A stretch of DNA of 64,000 bases. Origin: Amoebophrya sp. A120. Its lineage: Eukaryota; Sar; Dinophyceae; Syndiniales; Amoebophryaceae. The DNA is taken from NCBI GenBank assembly GCA_905178155.1, contig CAJINV010000017.1, positions 1,046,722-1,110,721 on the forward strand. Direction: 5' to 3'. This document shows, piece by piece, positions 10,308-20,800 of this stretch; positions within the stretch are counted from its first letter, which is position 1, and each line of letters begins with the position of its first letter. The position numbers and the translations under genes are program-made. The notes beneath the pieces are model-generated. The model worked only from the letters and a program-made list of their open reading frames with translations. It had not been told where the DNA came from and made no database searches.

Positions 10308-13300
10308 ATGTCTCTCCTCCTTCCAAGAAGGAGCTTATCGCCGGTTTCTAAGGCGGGTTTTCATCAACTGCAACAAGCAGGAGACGAGGGCCACACCTCC
10401 TCTAGAACTACGAGCACGCCTCCTCCTGTATCGTCTTTGTCGCACGAAAATATGGAGGAAGTGCAAAAGGAAAAGTCTAAGTCAGTTGATCAGGAGCAAA
10501 TAAGTGCGATGATCCTGCAACAGTTGCAGCAAGGTCGTCGTCCGCACGACAGCGAAAGTATTAATCCAACGATGAAATCCGACAACCCGGCCACAGCACA
10601 ACTACCAGCAGCCTCCCTGCTCCCGGAAGACAGTCCGGGAAACGCCAGCACGGTAGCTACGGTGGTGTTGAACGGTTCGGACGATGTTGAAACGTCGCAA
10701 GTCGAAATCGCGCCGGACGAAGAGACAGTGATCGTGGACCATCAGGACGAATTGGACTTGTTTCAAAATTTCGAGGAAAATGTTCTGCTGACGCGAAATG
10801 GTGGTGGGAATGGGAAACAGGAGCTCCTCAACGGGCGGCCACAACTCGTGGCAGACGCAGGTGTCGTTCCGCCTCGCGGACCGATCGTCACTCCGGACAA
10901 GAATGTCGAGCGGAGGAAAGTAACCGAGGGTCTGAAGGACCAAGAGCTGCAAAGTAAAAACGCACAATGCAACAGAACCGAAGCTGGCGGAGGCGCGTTC
11001 CTCTCTAATACAACCAGTCGCAGTCCTTCCTGTGTGAGTCTAGCAGATCATGGCTGCAGCGCGTGCGAGGACGACGAGGAAAACAGCATTGACCTCGTTA
11101 CCGAGGAGTGTTGTGAAGATGATGATACAAGGAACTACGATCGCGTACCAGCGACGTCGGTGAACTACGACCCAGCTTCCGGCACGATCAGCGGACTACA
11201 AGGAGGGGCAGGTGTTCTTTCGCAGAAACGTGACGTCGAGAATGAAATGATCGTGAGCAAGAAGATCATGACGAAGGAGAATGCAACTACAACCAACACC
11301 TTACTTCACTCCAACCCCAGCACGCCTTCCATCGAAGCGCCGTCCCCAATCGTCGACGAGGACGAGGAGCAAGAGCAGTTTTTTCTCGTGGCCCGCACGG
11401 ATAGCGACGAACAGGAGCGACAGGACAGAAAGCGCAGGGAGCTGTTGTCCTCTTTGGCGCAGACGGGAGAAGCGCTGCACGGAAAGGTTGAAAACGATCC
11501 CTCCGCAGTTCTCCTCCAGCTGCAGCAGCAGCTTGAAAAGCGGGACGCCCGGATTGCGCGGTTGGAAGCGCAGTTTTCCATTCTCGCGAGTAGCACGGAG
11601 GCGTCGCACAATCTGCTGAACAGCTGTGATCAACTGGTACATGGAGCCACCGCTTTGTCATCTGCCTCTGCGTCTGATGTTGGCGCCGTGGATCAAACTC
11701 ATCTACTAGGTCACACTGCTGCTGCTGCTGCATCAACCGGCGCAGGAGAGCTGCAAGGTCAGCAAGATAAACCAAACTCGAGCATCAAGATGATGACAAA
11801 CGACACTAGTGGTCTCCCTCTCCTCAAAAAGAGTTACCAAGCGATTCTGACTTCGAGTTCTTCTCCGATAGGGAGTAATTACGCGGACAACTACTCGTGC
11901 GGTTCGGACGTCGTTTTTTCTCCGGATCTGCAGTCTGCTTTGGACAAAGTTCACATTCACGCGAGGACCAGTTTCCCGTATTGGCAAGCAGAAGGAGGAC
12001 AAAGAAATCAATACGCAAGTAGAAGTATCAACTTCCGTGATTCATCCGCCCATGGCGAAACTGCTGGTGCTGAAGATGCCCTTTCTACCTCCTCCGGCCC
12101 GTCGCCTCCGTTGTCCTCTTCGCATGGGGAAGAAGTAGCAGGGCAAGGGCTTCTATTAAGCGATTGCGATCATGAAGAAGAAGTGCATAAAAAACAACAA
12201 GCTCTGTTGCAAGAACTACACAATAACAATTTACAAAGTCAGCCTGTTGTGCGCTTTGTCTCCCCTATCCAGTCTACCGCCGCCCCGCAATTTTTCAGCA
12301 TCGGCACCCCCGCGGCGAAACCCTCCCTGCGACCAACGTCTTTGGTAATGAACTACAACCGTTGTAGCAGGAGCTCCTGTGGCGCCACCGGAGGTCTAAC
12401 AACTTTGGTAGACGACCATCCTCCAGAGGAAAAAGTTAAAGCCACAACCTCGGTGCCACGGATAACGATGGCTGCGACGATGGGTCATCTTAATGCGACA
12501 CTAGTAACTTCGAACTACTACCTCTCCACCTCTCCTGGCAGCAAAATGGTAGGAGCGAAGAACAAGGTGGTAGGAGTACCGGAGGAAGTCTTCTCTCCGG
12601 AAATCGTGGCGCGCGGGCTTCGCAGAGGGGAAGAAGAGGAGGACCTTGCAAGTGGTCTCATTGCCTGGAGCCCTGAGCGACTTGTTTGTCGTGCTGGCGC
12701 AGTCAAGAACGCAGGCTCTTCTAGTGGCCTTTTGCACGAACAACAGGGGCAGCAGCAGCCGAAGAAGGGTATTTTGAAGAAGAAAGCCATGGTGTCAGCA
12801 ACAGAGGATACCACCACGGCTCGCGGTTGTACGTCTGCAAGCGCGGTTGATAAAATCGAGAAAAAGCCGTCGTTTTACGTGCTCCCAGAGGCTGTAGCGG
12901 CAGGGGGTACAAGTGAAGAAATAAAAAGCATTAGCGCGACCAGCAAGTACATGACCGAGGACCTACAGGGTGGCACGACGACATGCATGGCCATGGGAGG
13001 TCACGAACACGAGAGGAAAAATGGTGGCCCGCAGGGCAAAGCGGAGGGTGCGGTGGCATCAACTCGTACTGACGGAGGACAAAATGAAATCAGTGCGCCG
13101 ATTTCGTCCAAGACCAGCAAGAACAAATCGAAAAAGCCCTCCGCGCCAGCACCGCACCCCCGTCGGCAGTCGCCTCGGTTGACAACCTCCCTTCACACCC
13201 ACATGACGGCCTCGTCTGCGAACAAGTTGAAAGAGCATTTGTTTCATCAGCATGCAACTTCAACATCCGCTACACGAACGACCCGTCCTAGCGCAGCAAA

Positions 13301-14351
13301 AAGTACTAGAGGAGGAGCACCTCCAGCGACGTCCAAAGGGGAGCTGCATTTACAGTGGGAGCTGAACAACGTGGCGCGAAGTGTGAAAAGAACTACGTCG
13401 GCAAGCGGTAGTGTCAGGCTACGGGGCCGGAGTCCGCGAAGCCCATCACCGACGGTGCACGCCGGGGGTCCTGGCCGACAGACTTCTGCTGTGCGGCAAA
13501 GTAGTAAAACTTTGCAACAGCGCTCGGCGTCTCCGGCTGCAGTGGAGCGCTTGCACTCCAGGCAAACCGCAAGCAGCCGATTGAAGACTCGGGCCGGCGG
13601 TGCAGGCTCACCCGTTAGTGCGGGAACAACTGCAAGAGAGCATCGAAATCCTTTCAATTCGACTGCCGAGACCTCCAATAAATCGGTCTCGATGGAGTTG
13701 ACAGCTACAGAGCTGAACGCCAGTATTGCAACGATTCGGGGCGGAGCTGCACCAGACAACGACGATTCGGGCCGTCACGAGCCGGCTTTGCTCGCTAGCA
13801 CCGCAAAGGAGACGAGCAGGAAAAGCTCGTTGAGGAGCAATAGCAGCATTCTCGCCGGCGGATCTACTGTGTTCCACCACCCACCTGGGCGCGGAGGTAG
13901 TCCTTTCGGAGGGAAGAGTTATAGTGGCAAAAATCGAGCAGGAGGAGGACCGCGGCAGCCGAGCCCGATGCGTCATCAACGCGGTCATCTGGGAGGTCAA
14001 CAGCGTTGTGTTTCTGCCGCGCGACTGTTTCAGCATCACAATCATGTTGCCCGGCCGGCGCCCACATGTTCTACTTCTTCCCGGAGCAACTCCATCGGCG
14101 GAGGCGCCATTTTCCTTACTACAACCGGCAACCGAGGCGCAGCTGTACCAGTAGCGGTAGCGTCTCCTGGGGTCGTGATGCCGTCCAGTTCTAGTACAAT
14201 TGTTTCACAGCCCCGCACTGTGCTGACGACCAAGGCGGCACAGGAGGCAATCGTCGCCAGGCTGCACTCAGCGCAACGAAAGACGGAACGGGCACGGGAC
14301 AGATCGCCAGTGCCATCAACCGAGCAGCAGTACAGCCTACCACGTCGATAA
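10308..14351 (+). CDS. Large low-complexity protein with a short coiled coil, function unknown
   Basis: Uninterrupted frame of 1,347 residues from an ATG at 10308. I recognise no catalytic domain. The first third is acidic. A predicted coiled coil spans about residues 400-430 (SAVLLQLQQQLEKRDARIAR and onward), of the EKRD-x-RIARLE type seen in centrosomal or cytoskeletal scaffold proteins. The remainder is Ser/Ala/Gly/Thr-rich, and the last third is strongly basic, with repeated RxxSPSP, RSPxR and SSRSNS motifs that could be phosphorylation or SR-type segments. There is no signal peptide or membrane segment. No introner interrupts this 4-kb frame, unlike most neighbours. A nuclear or cytoskeletal scaffold is a guess from composition only. 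Confidence 0.7.
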   Translation: MSLLLPRRSLSPVSKAGFHQLQQAGDEGHTSSRTTSTPPPVSSLSHENMEEVQKEKSKSVDQEQISAMILQQLQQGRRPHDSESINPTMKSDNPATAQLPAASLLPEDSPGNASTVATVVLNGSDDVETSQVEIAPDEETVIVDHQDELDLFQNFEENVLLTRNGGGNGKQELLNGRPQLVADAGVVPPRGPIVTPDKNVERRKVTEGLKDQELQSKNAQCNRTEAGGGAFLSNTTSRSPSCVSLADHGCSACEDDEENSIDLVTEECCEDDDTRNYDRVPATSVNYDPASGTISGLQGGAGVLSQKRDVENEMIVSKKIMTKENATTTNTLLHSNPSTPSIEAPSPIVDEDEEQEQFFLVARTDSDEQERQDRKRRELLSSLAQTGEALHGKVENDPSAVLLQLQQQLEKRDARIARLEAQFSILASSTEASHNLLNSCDQLVHGATALSSASASDVGAVDQTHLLGHTAAAAASTGAGELQGQQDKPNSSIKMMTNDTSGLPLLKKSYQAILTSSSSPIGSNYADNYSCGSDVVFSPDLQSALDKVHIHARTSFPYWQAEGGQRNQYASRSINFRDSSAHGETAGAEDALSTSSGPSPPLSSSHGEEVAGQGLLLSDCDHEEEVHKKQQALLQELHNNNLQSQPVVRFVSPIQSTAAPQFFSIGTPAAKPSLRPTSLVMNYNRCSRSSCGATGGLTTLVDDHPPEEKVKATTSVPRITMAATMGHLNATLVTSNYYLSTSPGSKMVGAKNKVVGVPEEVFSPEIVARGLRRGEEEEDLASGLIAWSPERLVCRAGAVKNAGSSSGLLHEQQGQQQPKKGILKKKAMVSATEDTTTARGCTSASAVDKIEKKPSFYVLPEAVAAGGTSEEIKSISATSKYMTEDLQGGTTTCMAMGGHEHERKNGGPQGKAEGAVASTRTDGGQNEISAPISSKTSKNKSKKPSAPAPHPRRQSPRLTTSLHTHMTASSANKLKEHLFHQHATSTSATRTTRPSAAKSTRGGAPPATSKGELHLQWELNNVARSVKRTTSASGSVRLRGRSPRSPSPTVHAGGPGRQTSAVRQSSKTLQQRSASPAAVERLHSRQTASSRLKTRAGGAGSPVSAGTTAREHRNPFNSTAETSNKSVSMELTATELNASIATIRGGAAPDNDDSGRHEPALLASTAKETSRKSSLRSNSSILAGGSTVFHHPPGRGGSPFGGKSYSGKNRAGGGPRQPSPMRHQRGHLGGQQRCVSAARLFQHHNHVARPAPTCSTSSRSNSIGGGAIFLTTTGNRGAAVPVAVASPGVVMPSSSSTIVSQPRTVLTTKAAQEAIVARLHSAQRKTERARDRSPVPSTEQQYSLPRR

Positions 14352-14529
14352 ATATTAGCAAGCTGATTTGAACTTGCGCTCTTTTTGAAAAAAATAAAAA
14401 TTCGTGTTCAATACAACCAAGGAGCGCGTATTTTTATTTTATTTTTCAGGATGACTGATATTATAATTATAGCAACTCAAGGTCTGACTTGTTGAGGACT
14501 GTGAACAAGTTACGAGGGAAAAAATTAGG

Positions 14530-16549
14530 ATGCATGTTGTAAACAAACATCAGGCACGGTGTTTCCGAATCGAAAGCCGACCACGCGAGGAACGCCGTGG
14601 TGACGGTGAGAACAAGTCAGCAACCACCTACAGAAGTAGTTCAAGGCACCAGCGTAGTCGGGTTTGGTTCGCAGACCCTCTGCGAGTTTCTCCCGCCCTT
14701 CCGCACCGCTGTTTCGTCGGCGAGAAGCAGTGTGGTCAGCACGACTTCCGGAGCAGTGCCAGTGGTCATCCCGGGACGGGAAGTTGCAGCTAAACAGCAG
14801 CTTTATAAAAATTCCGGTGCAGCAGGAGCTGCAGAGACGGAGCAGCGGCTGTGTTCTGGGCGGTGTCCGCTCCCAGCTGCCTTGATGCCGGACAAGAACT
14901 CGACCTGCTCAACATCCGTCGCACCCGCACGATCGGAAAAACACACTTTGCTTCAGCAAGAAAGCGAGTACCATAATCAGATTCTCAACTTGGTCCCACC
15001 TTCGGACACCCAGGAGCTGATTTCTTCCCTTTTGAAGGCCAATAAGGGGAAGCAGACCTTGCTGAGTGAGAGCAACAGCAATGTCGAGCTACACAACGAA
15101 GGCACAGGAGATGGTCCTCTACCAGATGCTGGAAGCAATGCAGAGGAGAAGATCAAGAACATCAATGGAGCAGCTACTGCTACGTCTTTTTCTGCAAGAA
15201 CAGTGGAGCGCCGAATTTCCGCTGCTGGTAATGTCAATGTGCAGCTCAGTCAGCAAGTCGTCCCGCTAGTGCAGCAACTGCAGCAAGAAAAGAACACTAC
15301 CACAGCCATTGGCAGAATCCGGTCCTCGTCCACATCACCAGGCGCGGTGATTCGCGTGACAACCCCGACCAACCGGACCCTGCTGAACTCCAGTATGACC
15401 AGCTGCGCGAGTTTTTTCACGGCGCAACAAAGTTCTTGTGGGGTGAAAATGTCAAACAACACGACGTTTTTGACCAGCGCAATGACGCCGACAACGACGA
15501 CAAAAGTGGTCCCTTTTCCGGCCTCGAGCGGAGACGAGGGACAAAAAGTTATCAATTACGACGCAGCTGTGCCTTGTTTCACCATGACCGCACCAAAACT
15601 GAGTTTACCGCTCTCCACCGGGGTGCCGAAGTTAGACTTCGTGCCGAAGTTCTCGTTTGCGCCATCAAATCAGCTGCGGAAGCAATACTCGTCTCAGGTC
15701 GGAAATAGCGGAGGGGTTGCGACGTCTGCTGGCGGACCGGTATATCTACTCAGTTTGTTGCTCTTGCTAGAGCGAGGTAACAAATGACCCGTTAACTCGC
15801 GCCCGCGAGTTAGCCGTCCGCCCGGCCGGCCAGACGGTTAACTCGCGGTTAGAAATGTAGACAAAGCGATGGTAGCACAAATTTGAATCGAAGATCGGCG
15901 AGCACTTCGGGGTAGATTTGCACCACGACAATTCGACTTGTCTACACTTCTAACCGCGAGTTAACCGTCCGGCCGGCCGGCCGGACGGCTAACTCGCGGG
16001 TGCGAGTTAACGGGTCATTTGATGTTACCTCGCTCCTATAAATATGACAATTTGATGTTGAAGCTAGTGTTCCATTTCAGCATCTTCATTCCCATGACAG
16101 TTGTATAATGCACTACTTTCCCCATCCGTATCCGTACGTGAATTATCGTCAAGTTCTGACAATTATTGAAACTACCGCAGGTGGATGATCAGCATAACGA
16201 GGACCAATCCCACGATGGCTTTCCGCGCAATCCGAGCAAAGCAAGTGACGGTACTAGCGGTACTACTAGTGCGAATATTTCCCAGCACAAGAAAAATTAC
16301 GAGCAGCCCCAGGCCTGTACGCCAGACGCTCCAGCGCCGGGAATTTTCGTCTTGAACGGAGGTAAGAACTACGGAGTAGCTTCGCATCAGACCAGTTGTT
16401 CTTTCATGATCAGACGAGGAGATGAAAATGTCGCACAACATTCGCAGCATGTAGTTGCGAACTGTCCGCGGCCACTGCTGCGGAACGCAAATGGAAACCG
16501 CGTCGGACCGCATGTGCCAAGGGTGGCCGGCTGCAGAGAGTGGGATTAG
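14530..16549 (+). CDS. Low-complexity protein of unknown function
   Basis: The main coding frame runs from about 14597 to 15776 and continues, after an intron, from 16182 to 16549. The intron 15777-16181 is well supported: GTAAC donor, CCGCAG acceptor region, and an in-frame join LLLER to VDDQHNEDQSHD. The 5' end is less certain because the main frame has no early ATG. One consistent solution uses ATG 14530, a 34-nt intron at 14600-14633 (GTGACG..CTACAG) and then the main frame, giving 526 residues. The protein is rich in Ser, Thr, Gln and Asn with no known domain. A start in an exon further upstream is an equally open option. Confidence 0.5.
15771..16035. repeat. 265-bp nested palindromic element inside an intron
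   Basis: Two arms of about 95 bp are inverted copies: the left arm runs from AGCGAGGTAAC to GTAGACAA, the right arm from TTGTCTAC to GTTACCTCGCT. Each arm is itself a hairpin, with GTTAACTCGCG facing CGCGAGTTAGC, and contains CCGGCCGG runs. The left tip overlaps the exon end and supplies the GT donor at 15777; the right tip ends about 145 bp before the acceptor. The single strand would fold into a very stable cruciform. It resembles a palindromic MITE. Confidence 0.85.
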
Positions 16550-17872
16550 AACTGACTGCGTTCGAGCAATGTAGTAAATGTTGACTTAGCTACGGCGCCA
16601 AGTGGTGCGTGAACCTAAAGAAACCGGCTGCTTAGTCGTGAACCCAGAAGTGATTTTGCAATGCATGATGCTGGTGTAATCTCCTCCTTTCTCATTCTCA
16701 CACACGGAGACGGACGTCTGTATTTTAACGACACAGGGCCTGCTCCTTTTCCTGCGTTATTTTTTTTACGAATTGTGTGACAAGAGGAAACTTTGATGTA
16801 GCTAGTGCGTCCTCCACCTTCCCCCGACGTGTCGGAGGTTTCGATTAGACTACATTTAGATTTTACATTGCATGTCTTTCAAAATCTTCATCATTTCTCG
16901 TTTCTACTTCTTCAAAAGTAGTTGGATTTATTACCACCACGAAGGCAATATTCACATAAAAACATCGACAGAAGTTTCAGCATATTGACATAGTTAGGTA
17001 TTGTGGTCTGTTTCTAACTTTTTTGCTCATGAAGCATGAGCTGCTAGCAAATTTACCGATTTAATATCAAAGCACAACAACAAGAAGAGTTACTTTCACA
17101 TGACATAATGTATGAATTCCTGTCAACTACACGACTGCACAAAAGCAACGCTCAAAACGAATTCATCGCTTTTCCCACTGTAGATCAGGAATCTCCTCTG
17201 AAGAGTCTCGGTAGCTTCTCATTCGTCCGCGTTCACCTCTTTTTTGGCAACGCACCGAGGTTGTGCACCACGTTTGAATAAATGTGATCTCCGACCCGGT
17301 GCCAGCACTACACGACCGAAGAAAAGTGCATCATGGCATGAACGATGATGTTGATGAAGATCAAGGTTTTTCTGCCACCCCTTCTGTCTAATGCTCTTCT
17401 CGGTTTTCGAAGGTAAAAGTTCGGATCTTCTGACCTTTGAGTGTATTCATTTTCTTCTACAACAACCAGCCCATCGGATCATCTGGTGCTTTCAATTTGA
17501 TCTTCCGTTTTGAAGTGCCTTTCTGTTGTTTGCCCGCATTCGTTGTGTTGGAAATTCTGATCTTCCGCATGTTGGATGTCGTGTACCGTCTATGAGTAGC
17601 CGCACAATTTGGGCTCACGACCGTGTCTTTGGCGTATTTGTGACAAGCTCCTTCTTTTCGCGGCACTTTTGTTGCTTGCTGGTTGGATCCATATACTGAT
17701 GTTCAACATTTATGTGCTGCAGATCTACTTATGTCTATCTTGTTCAACATCCCCCTGACCCTGTTTCTCTTCGCTTCTAACGTGAAAGGTCAGCAAAGAC
17801 TTCTGAGCGCCCGCTCCGCACGCAAAAGCATTTTTTTTTTGTAAAACTATCTAAAAATTCGCAACCATCAAA
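16550..17872. other. Intergenic region without a recognisable gene
   Basis: Only A/T-rich spacer was seen. A 69-residue minus-strand frame at 17457-17666 is lysine-rich but has no other support. The last 60 bp, with a T run and then an A-rich leader, precede the ATG at 17873. Confidence 0.4.
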
Positions 17873-20800
17873 ATGCGAAGAAAAAAGCCGGAGCCATTTC
17901 TTTATTCTCAGGCTGAGGCCGTCGAGGATCTTTGTGCCGATGATCCTAGCAGCACGTCGGCGGGCGCGACAAGTTGTCGCTTGCGAGTAGGCTCTCCGTC
18001 CTCCAGGCCCTCTTCACGACCAGTTGTGACGCGGCAGGAGGCGCCAGCAACTGTACCTAGGCCCTCAGAAACAGAATCAGACCTTCGTGCAGCTGACTAC
18101 AGTGTCCCGATTGCTAATGCAGGAAGCCTTATTGTAGGCGGTATTCGACGACGGGGACGGCACCGACTTCATAGTAAAGTGCAAAAAGAATTCCTTGATG
18201 CTCCCGGCAGCACCGCTGGCGCCAGGAGCAATATAATCACGCCAGCACCATGCACCGCAGCAGGGCTTTCGTTCAAAACCACGACGAAAAAGAGTAGTGC
18301 GAGCCGAAAACGATATCAATCACGTTGCAGCTTTGTACAAGGTCAAGTAGATGAAGCACAGGACGAGGCGATGAGTCATCATGCTGATGGTATGTGTAGC
18401 TGTAGCACCACGAGGCACAGGAGCGGCAACACGTCTAATTCGAACATCGAACAGCCACGACAAACAAGCTATGTGCAGGTGAAGTCAGCAGTCGTAGCTC
18501 GCAAGAACACGCAGGAACGTCATCGCGGTGGAGAAAAGCAATGTCTTCCCTCGTCCACGATTGAGCGTTCATATATCATTACCTCAGAAAGAAAAGGCAA
18601 GCATATCGCAACCACCTCCAGCGAAGAAGGAGGTGCAGCAGCTACGATAGAGATAGTAGAGGACCACGTAGCCGACTCTACCAAAGCACCTACAGTTATA
18701 TCCGATCTGCAGAGGCAGGCACGCGAAGATCCACGCCATCGCTCAGACATTCCTCCGAGTATTAGCTGGTGGGCATCGACGCGTTCGCTTTGCAGTAGAG
18801 GATTCGCAAAAAGCTATAAGCACCCTTCGCAACGCACAGAGCCGCATCTCCTTGAAAATGCAAAGGCCCAGGAGCAGGATCATCTTCACGCAGCTGGTTT
18901 TTGGTCCAAGAACGGCATGCAGGCTGCAATTCTGAGTTGCGGCAAGCCTTTCGCGGGCCTACTTCTACACCGAGCTTTATCTGGAAAAGGAGTCTGGTGT
19001 TCGGCGGCAAATCAACTACTTCATCTTCTTCCAAGGAGACATATTAGAAGACAGAAGGACAAGCTGCAGCTCCTGGAACATCAAGCCCCGACGTCTGGGG
19101 GAAGGCTTATTTTCGCGAAGATGGTCGTCTTGGCCCTTTGCGTCGCGATCCATGAGCTACTACCTTCGCGAACCAGACTGGAGACATTTGTACGCAGCTC
19201 GTCCTCAAGCTACTACACTCATCTTACAGGAGTAGAGCGCCCTAATCCTAAAGGTGCTGTTCACTCTGCAGCAGAGGTTCTGTCTGACACAACCTCACGA
19301 CAAGCGTCGTCCTTTACAGAGCAGAGTCAATTCGATTTGGATAGCCGAGACGACTACGACTCGCCGGTTTTTTATTCCGCAAGAAGCACCCTCCCGCACA
19401 GTGCCGCGACAACGCCACCCGGGGAGGCAGAAGAACAACAGCCGGCTCGGCATCAAGTAGGCGTGGGCCACACTACACCAGGTGATTTTGGATGCCGCGA
19501 AAGTAGAACCCAAGGACAAGGAGTATCTACTTCCGCCCGATCAGCTGCGACGAGTATTAGGCCGCCCGTCGGTGCTGTTGCGGAAGGACATGAAAAGATT
19601 TTTTTCCAAGAAAACTCATGCCCAGGACAACGACAAGGAGTTCCAACAGGAGAAAGGTCTGCCGCGTCCTACTCTCGCGTCGGGCGAAGGCCTGACGCTG
19701 ATCGCCGCACTTCGCTGCACGACGTCCCAGAAACCGCCGTTCTGGATGTGGATGCAGATGGGGAAGAAGTTGTGGCTACAACAACCACGACACGAAATAA
19801 TCAGGTGTCTCCTCCACTTTCCGCTCCTACCCCGATCAGTAGAGCGCCTACGTCGCAGCAGAATCACCAGCTATTCGGCTCTTTCATTATCGGAGCTGCC
19901 GCTGCTCCTGCGGCGCCAAGTGTGGAAGTTGTGACCGGGCTAGTACCAGAACACGACCACGTTTCCGACCACGGGGCGAGTCTAGAAGTAGATGAACCAC
20001 AGATGGTACAGGACGACATCACTGCTGATCAGTCAGCGGGGGAGCCTGTAACATCCACAACATCAGGTAGATCATCTGAAGATGAACAAATTAACCAGTA
20101 CCTGGATCATGAAGAGCAATTGATGGCGGAGAACGTGGTTGACGCAGCGCAGCCCAATGCAGTAGACAACTTGGATATTGGACAAGAGCACCTGCACCCC
20201 TTGGACCGGCTCATTCCGCGGTTCCACGGGTCGGACATTGAGGACCAGCAGGCGATCGCCGGCGGCATTGACGCGAAAAACGCCCGCACGAAGGGGGAGC
20301 AATGCGATGTGCCGCTCGAAATTTTCCTCGACTACGCCAGCCCGCCACGAACGCCGGACGTGTGCACGGTGCGGTTTATCGGGTCCGAAGAGCTGGCGAA
20401 GCAGGGGGAGACGCCGGGATTCGACTTCTACTTCACCGACTCGCTCCACAAAGTCCCGTATTTGGGCCGGAGGGATAACTGGTTTTTCCTGGAAAGGGTA
20501 GGGGAATGAAACTAATGAAAAGTGGGCTCCATACAGAGCTGCAGTTGGAGCTGCTAGTAGTACCTGGGGGATCACGCGGTGCCACATCACCAGGAGGCAC
20601 CATAAGGCTTCAGATTTGCCTATGAAGATTCTAGGCTCGGTAAGAACATGCCATTCTATCGTCCACTTGTAGAGTACGAGTAGAGCTGTATTGCACCGTT
20701 TTCATCGAAAATATCTTGACTTCACATCATTCCCCCAGGTAGTTGATGATCCAGCTGCATGATTTTTCTTGGATATCTTTTCGAGCAGGACTATTGGCCT

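Noticed and set aside
17457-17666. 69-codon minus-strand lysine-rich frame
   Set aside because: Too short, no motif, no similar composition to confirmed genes; treated as intergenic.
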